Origin: Streptomyces sp. Edi2
GTDB lineage: Bacteria > Actinomycetota > Actinomycetes > Streptomycetales > Streptomycetaceae
DNA length: 64,000 nucleotides
Assembly (NCBI RefSeq): GCF_040253635.1
Contig: NZ_JBEJGX010000003.1
Location: 1,240,001-1,304,000 of the forward strand
Direction of reading: 5' to 3'
The notes below the pieces were generated by a model. It was not told the DNA's origin. It made no database searches and was given only the letters and a program-made list of their open reading frames with translations. Positions 6,601 to 15,641 of this stretch are shown here, piece by piece. Every line of letters begins with the position of its first letter. The stretch's first letter is position 1. The position numbers and the translations under genes were made by a program.

Positions 6601-8808
6601 GTGAGCCTCGATGGCACGACAGCTGTGTGCGGGTGTGCGATGACCGGCGGCGCCGGAGCCGACCCGGTGGGCCGGGAACTGCTGTGCGCGCTGCGGGAGA
6701 CCGGAGCGTCGGCCGGCGGGCTGTATGTGCGGGCGGACGACGAGCCGGTGCTGCAGCTGACCGTCATGAGCGGGCTCCCGGCGCCCTTCCTGGCGCCCTG
6801 GAGCCGGGTGGCGCTGGCAGCGCCGATCCCGGTCGCCGTCGCCTCGCGCGAACAGCGCCTGGTGTGGGCGGGCGGCCGGCGGCAGCTGTCCCGTGACTTC
6901 CCCCGTACCGCGGTGGCCGTGCCCTATGAGTTCTCGCTGGCGGCCGCGCCGGTCGGCGGCACCATCGGCCCCCGGGGGGCGCTGCTGTTGCTGTGGCCGG
7001 CCGACCACGCACCACGGCTCTCGGCGGACGAGCGCGCGGCGATGGAGGCCTCGTGCCGACGCCTGGCGGCACTGCTGCGGGAACGCCCCCGGGCCGAAGG
7101 CTCCGCTCCCCCGGCCGGTGGCCCCGCTTCCCGGCCCGATGCCTCCGCTTCCGCGTCCGCGGGGCCGCGGGTGCTGACCATCCCGCCGGCACGGACCGTG
7201 GGCCCGGACGAGGCGCGGGCGGCGGCCGACTGTCTGGAGCGGCTGCCCGGCGGCTGCTGCGCCCTCGACCTGGAAGGACGTATCACCCTGGTGACAACCG
7301 GCGCGGCCGGGCTGCTCGGCGAGCGGGACAGCCGGCTGATCGGCGCGCGCCCCTGGGAGATCCTGCCGTGGCTGCGCGACCCGGCCTTCGAGGACCGCTA
7401 CCGTGCCGCGGTGATCAGTCGCCGGCCGGTGTCGTTCACCGCCTGCCGGCCACCGGATCAGTGGCTCACCTTCCGGCTGTTCCCGGACGGCAGGGGCCTG
7501 AGCGTGTGGATCACTCCCTCGGGCAAGGACCACAGCCCGGTGGAGCCGTATCCCACACCGGCCGACGTCATGCCCGCACGGGCCGGCCAGGTCTACCACG
7601 TGCTGCATCTTTCGGCCGCTCTCACCGAGGCCGTGGGGGTCCAGGACGTCGTCGATCTCGTCGCCGACCAGATCGTGCCGGCGTTCGGTGCCCAGGGCAT
7701 GATCATGTACTCCGCTGAGGCGGGCCGGCTGCGGACCATCGGCCACCGCGGCTACTCCGCCGAGGCCGTCGACGCCTTCGAAGGCGTCGCCCTCGGCGCC
7801 GCCGTCAGCCCCGCCGTCCATGCCCTCGCCACCGGTGAACCCAGCTTCTACACCACCCGCGAGGAGATGGAACGCGACTACCCGGGACTGCCGCAGCTGA
7901 CCGGCAAGGCGGCCCGGGCGGTGCTGCCGCTGATCGTGTCCGGCCGCCCGGTCGGCTGCTGCATCCTCTCGTACACCCGGCCCCGTACGTTCAGCCAGGA
8001 CGAGCAGCAGGTCCTCACCTCGCTCGCCGGCCTGATCGCCCAGGCGCTCGACCGTGCCCGGCTCTACGACACCAAGCAGCAACTGGCGCACGATCTGCAG
8101 GCCGCCCTGCTGCCGCACGGCCTGCCCCGGGTACCGGGCTTCGCCGTCGCCGCCCGCTATCTGCCGGCGACCCGCGGTATGGACATCGGCGGCGACTTCT
8201 ACGATCTGATCCGCCTCGACGGCGACAGCATCGCCGCCGTCATCGGCGATGTGCAGGGCCACAACGCGGCCGCCGCCGCCTTCATGGGGCAGGCCCGCAC
8301 CGCCGTCCGCGCCTATGCGACCGCCGGCGCCTCCCCCGCCGAGGTACTGGCGCGGACGAACCGGCTGCTGGCCGACCTGGACCCGGATCTGTTCACCAGC
8401 TGTCTGTACGTCCATATCGACCTGCGCACCCGGCGGGCGTGCCTGGCCGGCGCCGGCCATCCGCCGCCGCTGCTGCGTCACCCCGACCGGCACACCACGG
8501 TGCTGCACATCCCTCCGGGGCTGCTCCTGGGCGTCGAGCCCGGTGCCCGGTACACCGCCACAGAGATCACCCTGCCGCCGCAGTCCGTGCTGGCCCTGTA
8601 CACCGACGGCCTGGTCGAAACGCCGGGCACCGATCCGGAGCACTCCGTCGCCGACCTCGCCCGGCGCCTCAACGACGCGCCGCCGGTGGGTCCGGAACGC
8701 CTCGCCGACGCCCTCCTGGAATGCCGGCAGGACGATACGGAACGGCAGGACGACGTGGCCCTGATGCTGCTCGCCGCCTTGCCGGCCGGGCCGGTCACAC
8801 CCGTTTGA
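6601..8808 (+). CDS. PP2C/SpoIIE serine phosphatase with GAF and PAS sensors
   Basis: A 735-residue cytosolic signalling phosphatase. In order: a GAF-like domain (about 20-160), a Pro/Ala/Ser-rich linker, a PAS-like domain (about 210-300), a second GAF domain (about 335-490), and a SpoIIE/PP2C domain (about 505-730). Metal-binding motifs are visible: GGDFYD (530-535), GDVQGHN (549-555) and D717-D718 in D-D-V-A-L-M-L-L. Such enzymes dephosphorylate anti-sigma-factor antagonists (STAS proteins). The GTG at 6601 has only a weak GGAG-like site; an ATG at 6640 is an alternative. A STAS gene occurs 9 kb away (17100-17522), but no RsbW-type kinase is in the window. It is divergent from the gas-vesicle operon. 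Confidence 0.9.
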   Translation: MSLDGTTAVCGCAMTGGAGADPVGRELLCALRETGASAGGLYVRADDEPVLQLTVMSGLPAPFLAPWSRVALAAPIPVAVASREQRLVWAGGRRQLSRDFPRTAVAVPYEFSLAAAPVGGTIGPRGALLLLWPADHAPRLSADERAAMEASCRRLAALLRERPRAEGSAPPAGGPASRPDASASASAGPRVLTIPPARTVGPDEARAAADCLERLPGGCCALDLEGRITLVTTGAAGLLGERDSRLIGARPWEILPWLRDPAFEDRYRAAVISRRPVSFTACRPPDQWLTFRLFPDGRGLSVWITPSGKDHSPVEPYPTPADVMPARAGQVYHVLHLSAALTEAVGVQDVVDLVADQIVPAFGAQGMIMYSAEAGRLRTIGHRGYSAEAVDAFEGVALGAAVSPAVHALATGEPSFYTTREEMERDYPGLPQLTGKAARAVLPLIVSGRPVGCCILSYTRPRTFSQDEQQVLTSLAGLIAQALDRARLYDTKQQLAHDLQAALLPHGLPRVPGFAVAARYLPATRGMDIGGDFYDLIRLDGDSIAAVIGDVQGHNAAAAAFMGQARTAVRAYATAGASPAEVLARTNRLLADLDPDLFTSCLYVHIDLRTRRACLAGAGHPPPLLRHPDRHTTVLHIPPGLLLGVEPGARYTATEITLPPQSVLALYTDGLVETPGTDPEHSVADLARRLNDAPPVGPERLADALLECRQDDTERQDDVALMLLAALPAGPVTPV

Positions 8809-8863
8809 CCCGCCCGGTGCACCTGCCTGCCCCGGAGGAGAGGACATGTGCCGTTGACTCAGT

Positions 8864-9991
8864 TCAGCTGTGCGCAGGGGAGGTTGCCGGCAAGGACGGC
8901 AAGGACGCACCACGCCGGGTGACGGCCAGGATGGCCATGTCGTCCTGGTGGTTGTCCCCGGTCCAGCGGCCGACGTCCTTGGTCAGGGCCTCCACCAGCG
9001 CCTCCGGTTCGGTGAACCGTCTGCCCATACGGCGCGAGGAGACCGGATCGTAGAAGGTGCCCGCCGCGTCCCTGGCCTCGGTGACACCGTCGGTGACCAG
9101 CAGCAGCGAGGCGCCCAGGGGCAGCCGCACCACATCGACGGGCGCGGAGCCGGCCGGTGCGGTGTCCCCCAGTCCCATGCCGAGAGGCAGCTGCGGGAGG
9201 GTCGGGTCGAGCCGTACGAGCTGCCCGCCGTGGACCAGGTACGGCGGCGGATGCCCGCGGTTGACCAGGCTCAGCGCCCCGCCGTCGTCGGACACCTCGG
9301 CCAGCACGGCGGTGGTGAATCCTTCGGTGGAGGTCACCGGGCCGCTCCTGGCCGCGGCCCTGGCCATGGCCTCGTCCAGCCGCTGGACCAGGGTGGCCAG
9401 GGTGGGGGCGTACTCCGCCTCCTGACGGAAGGCGCCGATGGCGACGGACACGGCGGCGACGGCCTCCATCCCTTTGCCCCGTACATCCCCGATGATCATC
9501 CGCACCCCGAACGGCGTCTCCTGCACCGCGTAGAGATCGCCGCCGATCCGCGCCTCGGCCTGCGCCGCGGTGTACCCGGCAGCCACCGCCAGCGGCCCGA
9601 CCTCCCGGGGCGGATCGGGGAGCACAGCGCGCTGGACCGCCTCCGCCACATCCCTGGCCAGGGCGAGGTCGCGCCCTTGGCGCAGCAGGAGCCGGTTGAC
9701 CGCGAGCGCCAGCACACCGATCAGGCCGACCACGGCCAGATCGACGTACCGAGGCGTCGCCGGACGTCCGCGTTCGAGATCCAGCCCGACCGAGACCACA
9801 CAGGCGACAGCCACGACGACGCACGCGGAACGGAAGGAGAGCATGGCACCCGCGACCAGCGGTGCGGCCGCCAGCAGCGGGAGGCCCATGTACGGCTGAG
9901 GCGCGAAGAGGTTCAGCAGGATGCCGGCCAGGAGGGCCAGCGCCACGAGCGTCCACGACCCTCTCACCGGCGTGGGCTGCAAACTCTTCAC
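8864..9991 (-). CDS. Membrane-bound PP2C/SpoIIE phosphatase
   Basis: 375 residues. About four hydrophobic segments (near 14-30, 37-52, 56-70 and 82-100) form a membrane N-terminus. A cytosolic SpoIIE domain (about 130-365) follows, with GGDLYA (150-155), GDVRGKG (168-174) and a C-terminal Q-D-D-M-A-I-L motif. It should dephosphorylate a phosphoserine protein in response to a membrane signal. The GTG at 9991 is preferred because GAGAGGGG lies just upstream; an upstream in-frame ATG at 10057 adds 22 unconserved residues. It converges on the cytosolic SpoIIE gene with only 55 nt between the stops. Confidence 0.88.
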   Translation of the reverse strand: MKSLQPTPVRGSWTLVALALLAGILLNLFAPQPYMGLPLLAAAPLVAGAMLSFRSACVVVAVACVVSVGLDLERGRPATPRYVDLAVVGLIGVLALAVNRLLLRQGRDLALARDVAEAVQRAVLPDPPREVGPLAVAAGYTAAQAEARIGGDLYAVQETPFGVRMIIGDVRGKGMEAVAAVSVAIGAFRQEAEYAPTLATLVQRLDEAMARAAARSGPVTSTEGFTTAVLAEVSDDGGALSLVNRGHPPPYLVHGGQLVRLDPTLPQLPLGMGLGDTAPAGSAPVDVVRLPLGASLLLVTDGVTEARDAAGTFYDPVSSRRMGRRFTEPEALVEALTKDVGRWTGDNHQDDMAILAVTRRGASLPSLPATSPAHS

Positions 9992-10273
9992 CGTGCCCCT
10001 CTCGCTGCCGGGCCGCGCGCGACGCGGAAGATACGCGAGACCTCCCGATGGATTCACATATACGCCTTGTGGGCCGGATGCGCCCGCCGCTGGATCGGGG
10101 GGACCGGGCGGGGAGCCGGCGCGGCCCGCGGCCGGGACGCGGGTCCCTCTCCGGGAAACGGCCCCTCACAGCGAGCTTCCCCGTCAGCCTTCGACCACTG
10201 AAACCGGGACAAAGCAGGCGTAGGCTGACCTGAACCGCCGTATAGCACCGCGAGTGAGCGAGGGAGGCGGGGC

Positions 10274-11809
10274 ATGACCGATCCTCGCGGCTTCCTCAAG
10301 TTCCCCCGCCGGCCCGTCCCGCCGCGCCCCGTCGAAGAACGGCTGAACGACTGGGACGAGGTCTACGCCGGGCAGGCACTGCTCCCGCTGGTGTCCGAGC
10401 AGGCGGACCGCTGCATGGACTGCGGCATACCGTTCTGTCACAGCGGCTGCCCCTTGGGGAACCTCATCCCCGAGTGGAACGCGTACGCGGCACGGGGCGA
10501 CTGGCGGGCCGCGGCCGAGCGGCTGCACGCGACGAACAACTTCCCCGAGTTCACCGGGCGGCTGTGCCCGGCGCCGTGCGAGACCGCCTGTGTGCTGGCC
10601 CTCAACGCCGATCCGGTGACGATCAAAAACGTCGAGGAGACCATCGCGGACCAGATCTGGGAGCGCGGCTATGCGGCGCCGCATCCGCCGGAGCGGCTGA
10701 GCGGGAAGACCGTCGCGGTCATCGGCTCCGGCCCCGCGGGGCTGGCGGCGGCACAACAGCTCACCCGCATCGGCCATACCGTCGTGGTCTACGAACGCGC
10801 CGACCGCGTCGGCGGCCTGCTGCGCTACGGCATCCCCGCGTTCAAGCTGGCCAAGCGGCATCTGGACCGCCGCATCGAGCAGATGCGGGCGGAGGGCACC
10901 AAGTTCCGCACCGGCGTGGACGTCGGCAGCGATGTCGACGCCACCGAGCTCCGCAGGCGCCATGACGCGGTGGTCCTCGCCGTCGGGGCCACCCAACAGC
11001 GGGAGCTGCCCGTGCCCGGCCGCGAGCTGTACGGCATCCACCAGGCCATGGACTACCTGCCCCTGGCCAACCGGGTCGTGGAGGGCGACTACGCCGTACC
11101 CCCGGTCACCGCGGAGGGCAAGCATGTGGTGATCGTCGGCGGCGGGGACACCGGCTCGGACTGCCTGGGCACCGCCCTGCGCCAGGGCGCGGCCTCCGTC
11201 GTACAGCTGGACATCAACCCGGAGCCCGGCGACGCCCGGCCGGACCGCGAGCCCTGGCCCGTCTATCCGAAGGTCTACCGGATCTCCCATGCCCATGAAG
11301 AGGCCCGGGGCCGGAAAGGCACGGATCCGAGGGTCTTCTCCTCCGCCACTCTCCACTTCGAAGGGACCACGGCGGGTCAGGTGTGCGCGCTGCGCCTGAC
11401 CGAGGTGGAGCCCACGGCCCGAAGGCCGCGGCCGGAGACCGAGCGGGTGATCCCGGCGGAGCTGGTGCTGCTCGCCCTGGGCTTCTCCGGTCCCGAGCGG
11501 GGCAGCGGTCTGATCCGGCAGCTGGGGCTCACGCTGGACGAACGGGGGAACTTCGCCCGGGACGGGGGCTTCGCGGCCGTGGCGGCAGGGATGGCCGGGC
11601 AGGTCAGGCACGCCGGGCAGGCCGGGCGGGCCACCCCCATCGGTCCGGACGGGGTCTTCGTCGCGGGCGACGCCGGGCGCGGCCAGTCCCTGGTGGTGTG
11701 GGCCATCGCCGAGGGGCGGGCCACCGCGGCGGCCGCGGACCGGTATCTGACCGGCTCCACCGCGCTTCCCGCCCCGATCGGCCCCCGCGACCGGCCCCTG
11801 GTGGCCTAA
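10274..11809 (+). CDS. gltD: Glutamate synthase small subunit-like (NADPH oxidoreductase)
   Basis: 511 residues. The N-terminal domain has the cysteines for two [4Fe-4S] clusters: C47-x2-C50-x4-C55-x3-C59, then C-P-A-P-C-E-T-A-C about 50 residues later. FAD- and NADPH-binding glycine motifs follow ([29 protein letters not shown]), and the C-terminal [18 protein letters not shown] motif is typical. In glutamate synthase this subunit passes electrons from NADPH to the large subunit GltB, which makes glutamate from glutamine and 2-oxoglutarate. No gltB lies next to it, so it may be a second, solitary copy serving another partner. An apparently inserted Gly/Arg-rich loop of about 15 residues precedes the last motif. 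GGGAGG precedes the ATG. Confidence 0.9.
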   Translation: MTDPRGFLKFPRRPVPPRPVEERLNDWDEVYAGQALLPLVSEQADRCMDCGIPFCHSGCPLGNLIPEWNAYAARGDWRAAAERLHATNNFPEFTGRLCPAPCETACVLALNADPVTIKNVEETIADQIWERGYAAPHPPERLSGKTVAVIGSGPAGLAAAQQLTRIGHTVVVYERADRVGGLLRYGIPAFKLAKRHLDRRIEQMRAEGTKFRTGVDVGSDVDATELRRRHDAVVLAVGATQQRELPVPGRELYGIHQAMDYLPLANRVVEGDYAVPPVTAEGKHVVIVGGGDTGSDCLGTALRQGAASVVQLDINPEPGDARPDREPWPVYPKVYRISHAHEEARGRKGTDPRVFSSATLHFEGTTAGQVCALRLTEVEPTARRPRPETERVIPAELVLLALGFSGPERGSGLIRQLGLTLDERGNFARDGGFAAVAAGMAGQVRHAGQAGRATPIGPDGVFVAGDAGRGQSLVVWAIAEGRATAAAADRYLTGSTALPAPIGPRDRPLVA

Positions 11810-12211
11810 CGCCACGGGGAGCCGTCGCCGCTCGCGTGCCGCGGGGGTTGACGAGTGGCCCCGTGTGCGGATCGATGGTTTTACCCGGCACCGGACCAGG
11901 GAAGCAGCGCAGTCACCACGCCACACCGATCACAACGACACCAGCACGCAACAGTGCCCCCAGCGCCCACCTCGCCCGATACTTGCACCACCGATTCCCG
12001 GCACGTCGGAGGCCGAAGCGAACATGACTGGCGGCCCGTCAGCAGGGTGTGAGGTCCGCCGGACCCGGCCCCGTCCCGGCCGACCCCGCCATCCCCCTTC
12101 ACCCCTGTCGGAAAACGCCGGAGCATGTCAAGATCAGCACAGCTCGACACCCCACCTGACCTGGAAGAACGTCACTCAAAGCTCGCCTGCTCAAGTCACC
12201 GGGAGGCACCC
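11810..12211. other. 402-bp intergenic region before dhaK
   Basis: No gene or strong hairpin is visible. Short open frames here have poor codon use and no homology I recognise. It should hold the promoter of the dihydroxyacetone kinase operon; I could not pick out a convincing -10/-35 pair. Confidence 0.5.
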
Positions 12212-13204
12212 ATGAAGATGCTGATCAACGTCGCCGAGACCGTGGTCGCCGATGCGCTGCGCGGGATGGCCGCGGCGCACCCCGAATTGGTGGTGGACAC
12301 CGAGAACCGGGTGATCGTACGGCGGGACGCACCGGTGGAGGGCAAGGTGGCGCTGGTGTCCGGGGGCGGCAGCGGGCACGAGCCGCTGCACGGGGGGTTC
12401 GTCGGGCCCGGGATGCTGGATGCCGCCTGTCCGGGCGAGATCTTCACCTCGCCGGTGCCCGATCAGATGGTGCGGGCCGCCGCGGCCGTGGACAGCGGCA
12501 AAGGGGTGCTGTTCCTCGTCAAGAACTACACCGGTGACGTACTCAACTTCCAGATGGCGGCGGAGCTGGCGGAGGACGAAGGGGTGCAGGTGGCCAGCGT
12601 GCTCATCAATGACGATGTCGCGGTGACCGACTCGACGTTCACGGCGGGGCGGCGCGGCACCGGGGCGACGCTCTTCGTGGAGAAGATCGCCGGTGCCGCG
12701 GCGGACGAGGGCATGCCGCTGGAGCGGGTGGAGGCGCTGGCCCGGCAGGTCGTGGCGTCGTCGCGCAGCTTCGGTGTGGCGCTGAGCGCCTGTACGACCC
12801 CGGCCAAGGGCAGCCCGACGTTCGATCTCCCGGCCGGGGAGCTGGAGTTGGGGGTCGGGATCCATGGCGAGCCGGGGCGGGAGCGCCGCGCGATGATGAC
12901 CTCGCGCGAGATCGCGGACTTCACCGTGGACGCGATCCTGGAGGACCTGGATCCGAGGCTGCCGGTGCTGGTGCTGGTCAACGGCATGGGGGCGACCCCG
13001 CTGCTGGAACTGTACGGATTCAACGCCGAGGTCCGCCGGGTGCTCGACGAGCGGGGGGTCGCGGTGGCCCGCACGCTCGTGGGGAACTATGTGACGTCGC
13101 TGGACATGGCCGGCTGCTCGGTGACGCTGTGCCAGGTGGACGGAGAACTGCTGCGGCTGTGGGACGCGCCGGTACAGACGCCCGGGCTGCGCTGGGGCCG
13201 GTGA
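12212..13204 (+). CDS. dhaK: PTS-type dihydroxyacetone kinase, substrate-binding subunit DhaK
   Basis: 330 residues, the usual length. DhaK binds dihydroxyacetone covalently as a hemiaminal to a histidine, and DhaL-ADP/ATP then phosphorylates it to dihydroxyacetone phosphate. The substrate loop GGGSGHEPLHGG begins near residue 51, and the hemiaminal histidine is H218 in G-I-H-G-E-P-G, the same number as in E. coli DhaK. The ATG at 12212 is preceded by GGGAGG at 7 nt; the frame extends upstream without conservation. First gene of dhaK-dhaL-dhaM. Confidence 0.96.
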   Translation: MKMLINVAETVVADALRGMAAAHPELVVDTENRVIVRRDAPVEGKVALVSGGGSGHEPLHGGFVGPGMLDAACPGEIFTSPVPDQMVRAAAAVDSGKGVLFLVKNYTGDVLNFQMAAELAEDEGVQVASVLINDDVAVTDSTFTAGRRGTGATLFVEKIAGAAADEGMPLERVEALARQVVASSRSFGVALSACTTPAKGSPTFDLPAGELELGVGIHGEPGRERRAMMTSREIADFTVDAILEDLDPRLPVLVLVNGMGATPLLELYGFNAEVRRVLDERGVAVARTLVGNYVTSLDMAGCSVTLCQVDGELLRLWDAPVQTPGLRWGR

Positions 13205-13356
13205 CACCGCAGTCGTGCCCGCTCCGCAGGGGTCTGCGGTGGGACGGCCCCCTCTTTGTCTCTCTGTCCGTAGAGGCCGCAGGCCGGTACCGCTGCTTGT
13301 GGCCGTACGGCTCCGCTTTCTTCACTCCGTGCCCGAACAACCAAGGAGAGTAGTCC

Positions 13357-13965
13357 GTGTCCGAAACGGTGCTGGATGCCGCGTTCTTCGTACGCTGGAT
13401 GACGGCGGCCGCCGCCGTCATCGACCGGGAGGCCGACCGGCTCACCGAGCTGGACTCGCCCATCGGTGACGCCGACCACGGAAGGAACATGCAGCGCGGC
13501 TTCACGGCCGTGGTCAAGACCTTGGAGGCGGAGCCGCCGGCGACGCCCGGGGCGGTGCTGACCACCGCCGGACGGCAGTTGATCTCCAGTGTGGGCGGGG
13601 CGTCCGGGCCGCTGTACGGGACGCTGCTGCGGCGCGCCGGCAAGGCGCTGGGCGAGGCGGCGCACGTGTCGGCCGAGGAGTTGCGGTCGGGGCTGGCCGC
13701 CGGGGTGGATGCGGTGGGCCAGCTCGGCGGATCGGCGCCGGGGGACAAGACGATGCTCGATGCGCTGGTGCCGGGGGTCACGGCACTGTCGGCCTCCTTC
13801 GACGCGGCGGCGGAAGCGGCCGGGCAGGGCGCGCTGTCGACCGTACCGATGCAGGCCAGGAAGGGCAGGGCGAGCTACCTCGGGGAACGCAGCATCGGGC
13901 ATCAGGACCCGGGGGCGACCTCCTCGGCGCTGCTGTTCGCGGCGCTTGCGGAGGTGGCGAAGTGA
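13357..13965 (+). CDS. dhaL: PTS-type dihydroxyacetone kinase, ADP-binding subunit DhaL
   Basis: 202 residues. DhaL holds ADP/ATP and passes phosphate from DhaM to DhaK-bound dihydroxyacetone. The Mg-nucleotide motif G-D-A-D-H-G-x-N-M is at 37-45. Also present are V-G-G-A-S-G-P-L-Y-G-T, P-G-D-K-T-M-L-D-A-L, and the C-terminal R-K-G-R-A-S-Y-L-G-E-R-S-I-G-H-Q-D-P-G-A, all typical. GTG start with AAGGAGAG upstream. A 152-nt gap separates it from dhaK. Its stop overlaps the dhaM start (GTGA). Confidence 0.96.
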   Translation: MSETVLDAAFFVRWMTAAAAVIDREADRLTELDSPIGDADHGRNMQRGFTAVVKTLEAEPPATPGAVLTTAGRQLISSVGGASGPLYGTLLRRAGKALGEAAHVSAEELRSGLAAGVDAVGQLGGSAPGDKTMLDALVPGVTALSASFDAAAEAAGQGALSTVPMQARKGRASYLGERSIGHQDPGATSSALLFAALAEVAK

Positions 13966-14402
13966 GCGCGCAGACGGCAGGCGGTACGGCCGGCGGCGGG
14001 GGTGCCCCGGTCGGGGTGGTGCTGGTGTCGCACAGCGGGCCGGTCGCGGACTCCGTGGCGACGCTGGCGCTCGGGCTGGCCGGCGACGGGGTCACGGTGC
14101 CGGTGGCCGGCGCGGGCGGTACACCGGACGGCGGGCTGGGGACCAGTGCGGAGCTGATCACCAAGGCGGCACGGACGGTGGACCGCGGCGCGGGCGTGGC
14201 GATCCTGGTCGACCTGGGCAGCGCCGTACTGACCGTCAAGGCCCTGATCGCCGAGGGCGACGAACTCCCCGCGGGCGCCCGGCTGGTGGACGCGCCGCTG
14301 GTCGAGGGCGCGGTGGCCGCCGTGGTCGCCGCATCGGCCGGGGCGGACCTGGACGCGGTCGTGGCGGCGGCCGGGGAGGCGTACGGCTACCGCAAGGAGT
14401 GA
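13962..14402 (+). CDS. dhaM: PTS phosphotransferase subunit DhaM (EIIA-Man-type domain only)
   Basis: 146 residues. DhaM takes phosphate from the PTS protein HPr and rephosphorylates DhaL-bound ADP. The phospho-accepting histidine is H24 in V-L-V-S-H-S-G-P-V-A-D. G-T-S-A-E-L-I-x-x-A and I-L-V-D-L-G-S-A-V-L-T complete the fold. Only the EIIA domain is present; there is no fused HPr or EI domain as in E. coli, so the general PTS must supply phosphate. Four-base overlap with dhaL means coupled translation. Confidence 0.94.
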   Translation: MSAQTAGGTAGGGGAPVGVVLVSHSGPVADSVATLALGLAGDGVTVPVAGAGGTPDGGLGTSAELITKAARTVDRGAGVAILVDLGSAVLTVKALIAEGDELPAGARLVDAPLVEGAVAAVVAASAGADLDAVVAAAGEAYGYRKE

Positions 14403-14438
14403 AGCGCCGGGAAGGGGAGGCCGCCCGCCCCGCGGGGT

Positions 14439-15257
14439 TCAGGGTTTGCGGGCGACGCCCGCGTAGCAGGCGGCCTCCGTGTCGGTGACATGGGTGGCGT
14501 CCTCGGGACGGTCGGGGCGCCACTGGTGGGAGAGGGTGACGCCTGGTTCCAGTAGCTCCCAGCCGTCGAAGAAGCGCAGGAAGGCGGCGCGGGAGCGGAA
14601 CTGGAGCCGGGTGCCCGCGGCACCGTAGATCTTGATGATCTTGCCCATCGCCCCGGGGTCGAAGTCCGCCGTGGCATGGCTCATGGCGAGGGTGCTGCCG
14701 GACGGAAGGGCGGCCTTGAGGGTGTCGACGATGGCGTGGGCGCGGTCCCGGCCGTCGTCCGGGACGAAGTGCATCAGGGCGTTCAGGCTGAGCGCGACCG
14801 GACGGTTCAGGTCGAGGGTGTCGAGGAGCTGGGGCGCCTCGACGATGCCGGCCGGGTCGGTGACATCGGCCTGGACGTAGGCGGTACGTCCCTCGGGGGC
14901 GCTGAGCAGGAGGGCCGCCGCGTGCGCGAGGACGATCGGGTCGTTGTCGGTGTAGACGACCCTGGCGTCGGCGGCGATGCCCTGGGCGACCTCGTGGAGG
15001 TTCGGCGGGGTGGGGATGCCGGTGCCGATGTCGAGGAACTGCCGCATACCGGATTCGGCGAGGACGCGGGTGGCGCGGTGCATGAACTCGCGGTTGATGC
15101 GGGCGGCGACCAGCGCGGCGGGGAAGGCGCTCAGCACCTCCGCGGCGGCCATCCGGTCAGCCAGGAAGTTGGTCTTGCCGCCCAGGAAGTAGTCGTAGAT
15201 CCGGGACGAATGCGCCCGGTCCAGCTGAAGATCCACCACGGATCCGTGCTCGCTCAT
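14439..15257 (-). CDS. DUF574-family SAM-dependent methyltransferase
   Basis: 272 residues of the large actinobacterial DUF574 (S-adenosylmethionine-dependent methyltransferase) family. Visible signatures are H-S-S-R-I-Y-D-Y-F-L-G-G-K-x-N (about 15-29), R-x-N-R-E-F-M-H-R-A-x-R, the SAM-binding Q-F-L-D-I-G-T-G-I-P-T, V-V-Y-T-D-N-D-P-I-V-L-A-H, and L-M-H-F-V-P-D. The real substrate of these enzymes is unknown. ATG at 15257 with GGGGAGG about 9 nt upstream. The frame runs 70 codons further upstream without conservation. Divergent from the sigma-factor gene across a 384-bp gap. Confidence 0.92.
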   Translation of the reverse strand: MSEHGSVVDLQLDRAHSSRIYDYFLGGKTNFLADRMAAAEVLSAFPAALVAARINREFMHRATRVLAESGMRQFLDIGTGIPTPPNLHEVAQGIAADARVVYTDNDPIVLAHAAALLLSAPEGRTAYVQADVTDPAGIVEAPQLLDTLDLNRPVALSLNALMHFVPDDGRDRAHAIVDTLKAALPSGSTLAMSHATADFDPGAMGKIIKIYGAAGTRLQFRSRAAFLRFFDGWELLEPGVTLSHQWRPDRPEDATHVTDTEAACYAGVARKP

Positions 15258-15641
15258 CGTCTGCTGCCTCCCCAATACGGCACCCCGCCCCGGCACACCT
15301 CCTCGGCGTGCGGTGACGCCCCCTTGCGCGCCGCGCACTCCGGACGGCGCATCAACCGCCGCCGTGCGCCCGGCTGTTGGAGCACTGCCCCGTAGGTGCC
15401 GGATCATGCCGGGGCACACCCGGCGGGATCCCCGGCGGGCGGCACGGCCGGCGCCGCCGGTCGTCACATGCCAGGGTCACGCGTAGTCATATGAATACGC
15501 AGCGGCAGATTTTTGCCCGGACGATGCCACAAACGGGCGCCCTTTCCGGTTCATTGGAGGGTGAGGGCCAACCGTCCTCCCGCGGCCGGCGGTGCTTCGG
15601 CGCCCGGCTCGGTGCACGGCGAAACGGAACGAGGACTGCTC
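15258..15641. other. 384-bp divergent gap between methyltransferase and sigma-factor genes
   Basis: No gene is supported here. The gap contains the 20-bp palindrome at 15481-15500 and an A/T-rich patch around 15485-15515, and probably the promoters of both flanking genes. Confidence 0.5.
15481..15500. promoter_or_regulatory. 20-bp near-perfect palindrome, candidate operator
   Basis: GCGTAGTCATATGAATACGC matches its reverse complement at 18 of 20 positions and is centred on CATATG. It is an A/T-rich island in a very G+C-rich gap between two divergent genes (methyltransferase and sigma factor). Its symmetry suggests a binding site for a dimeric regulator. Confidence 0.5.

Noticed and set aside
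6445-8913. An 822-residue open frame on the minus strand
   Set aside because: Exact antisense of the SpoIIE phosphatase gene, with the composition of a shadow frame.
11865-12215. Small gene before dhaK
   Set aside because: Mixed codon use, no homology recognised, and it runs into the dhaK start.
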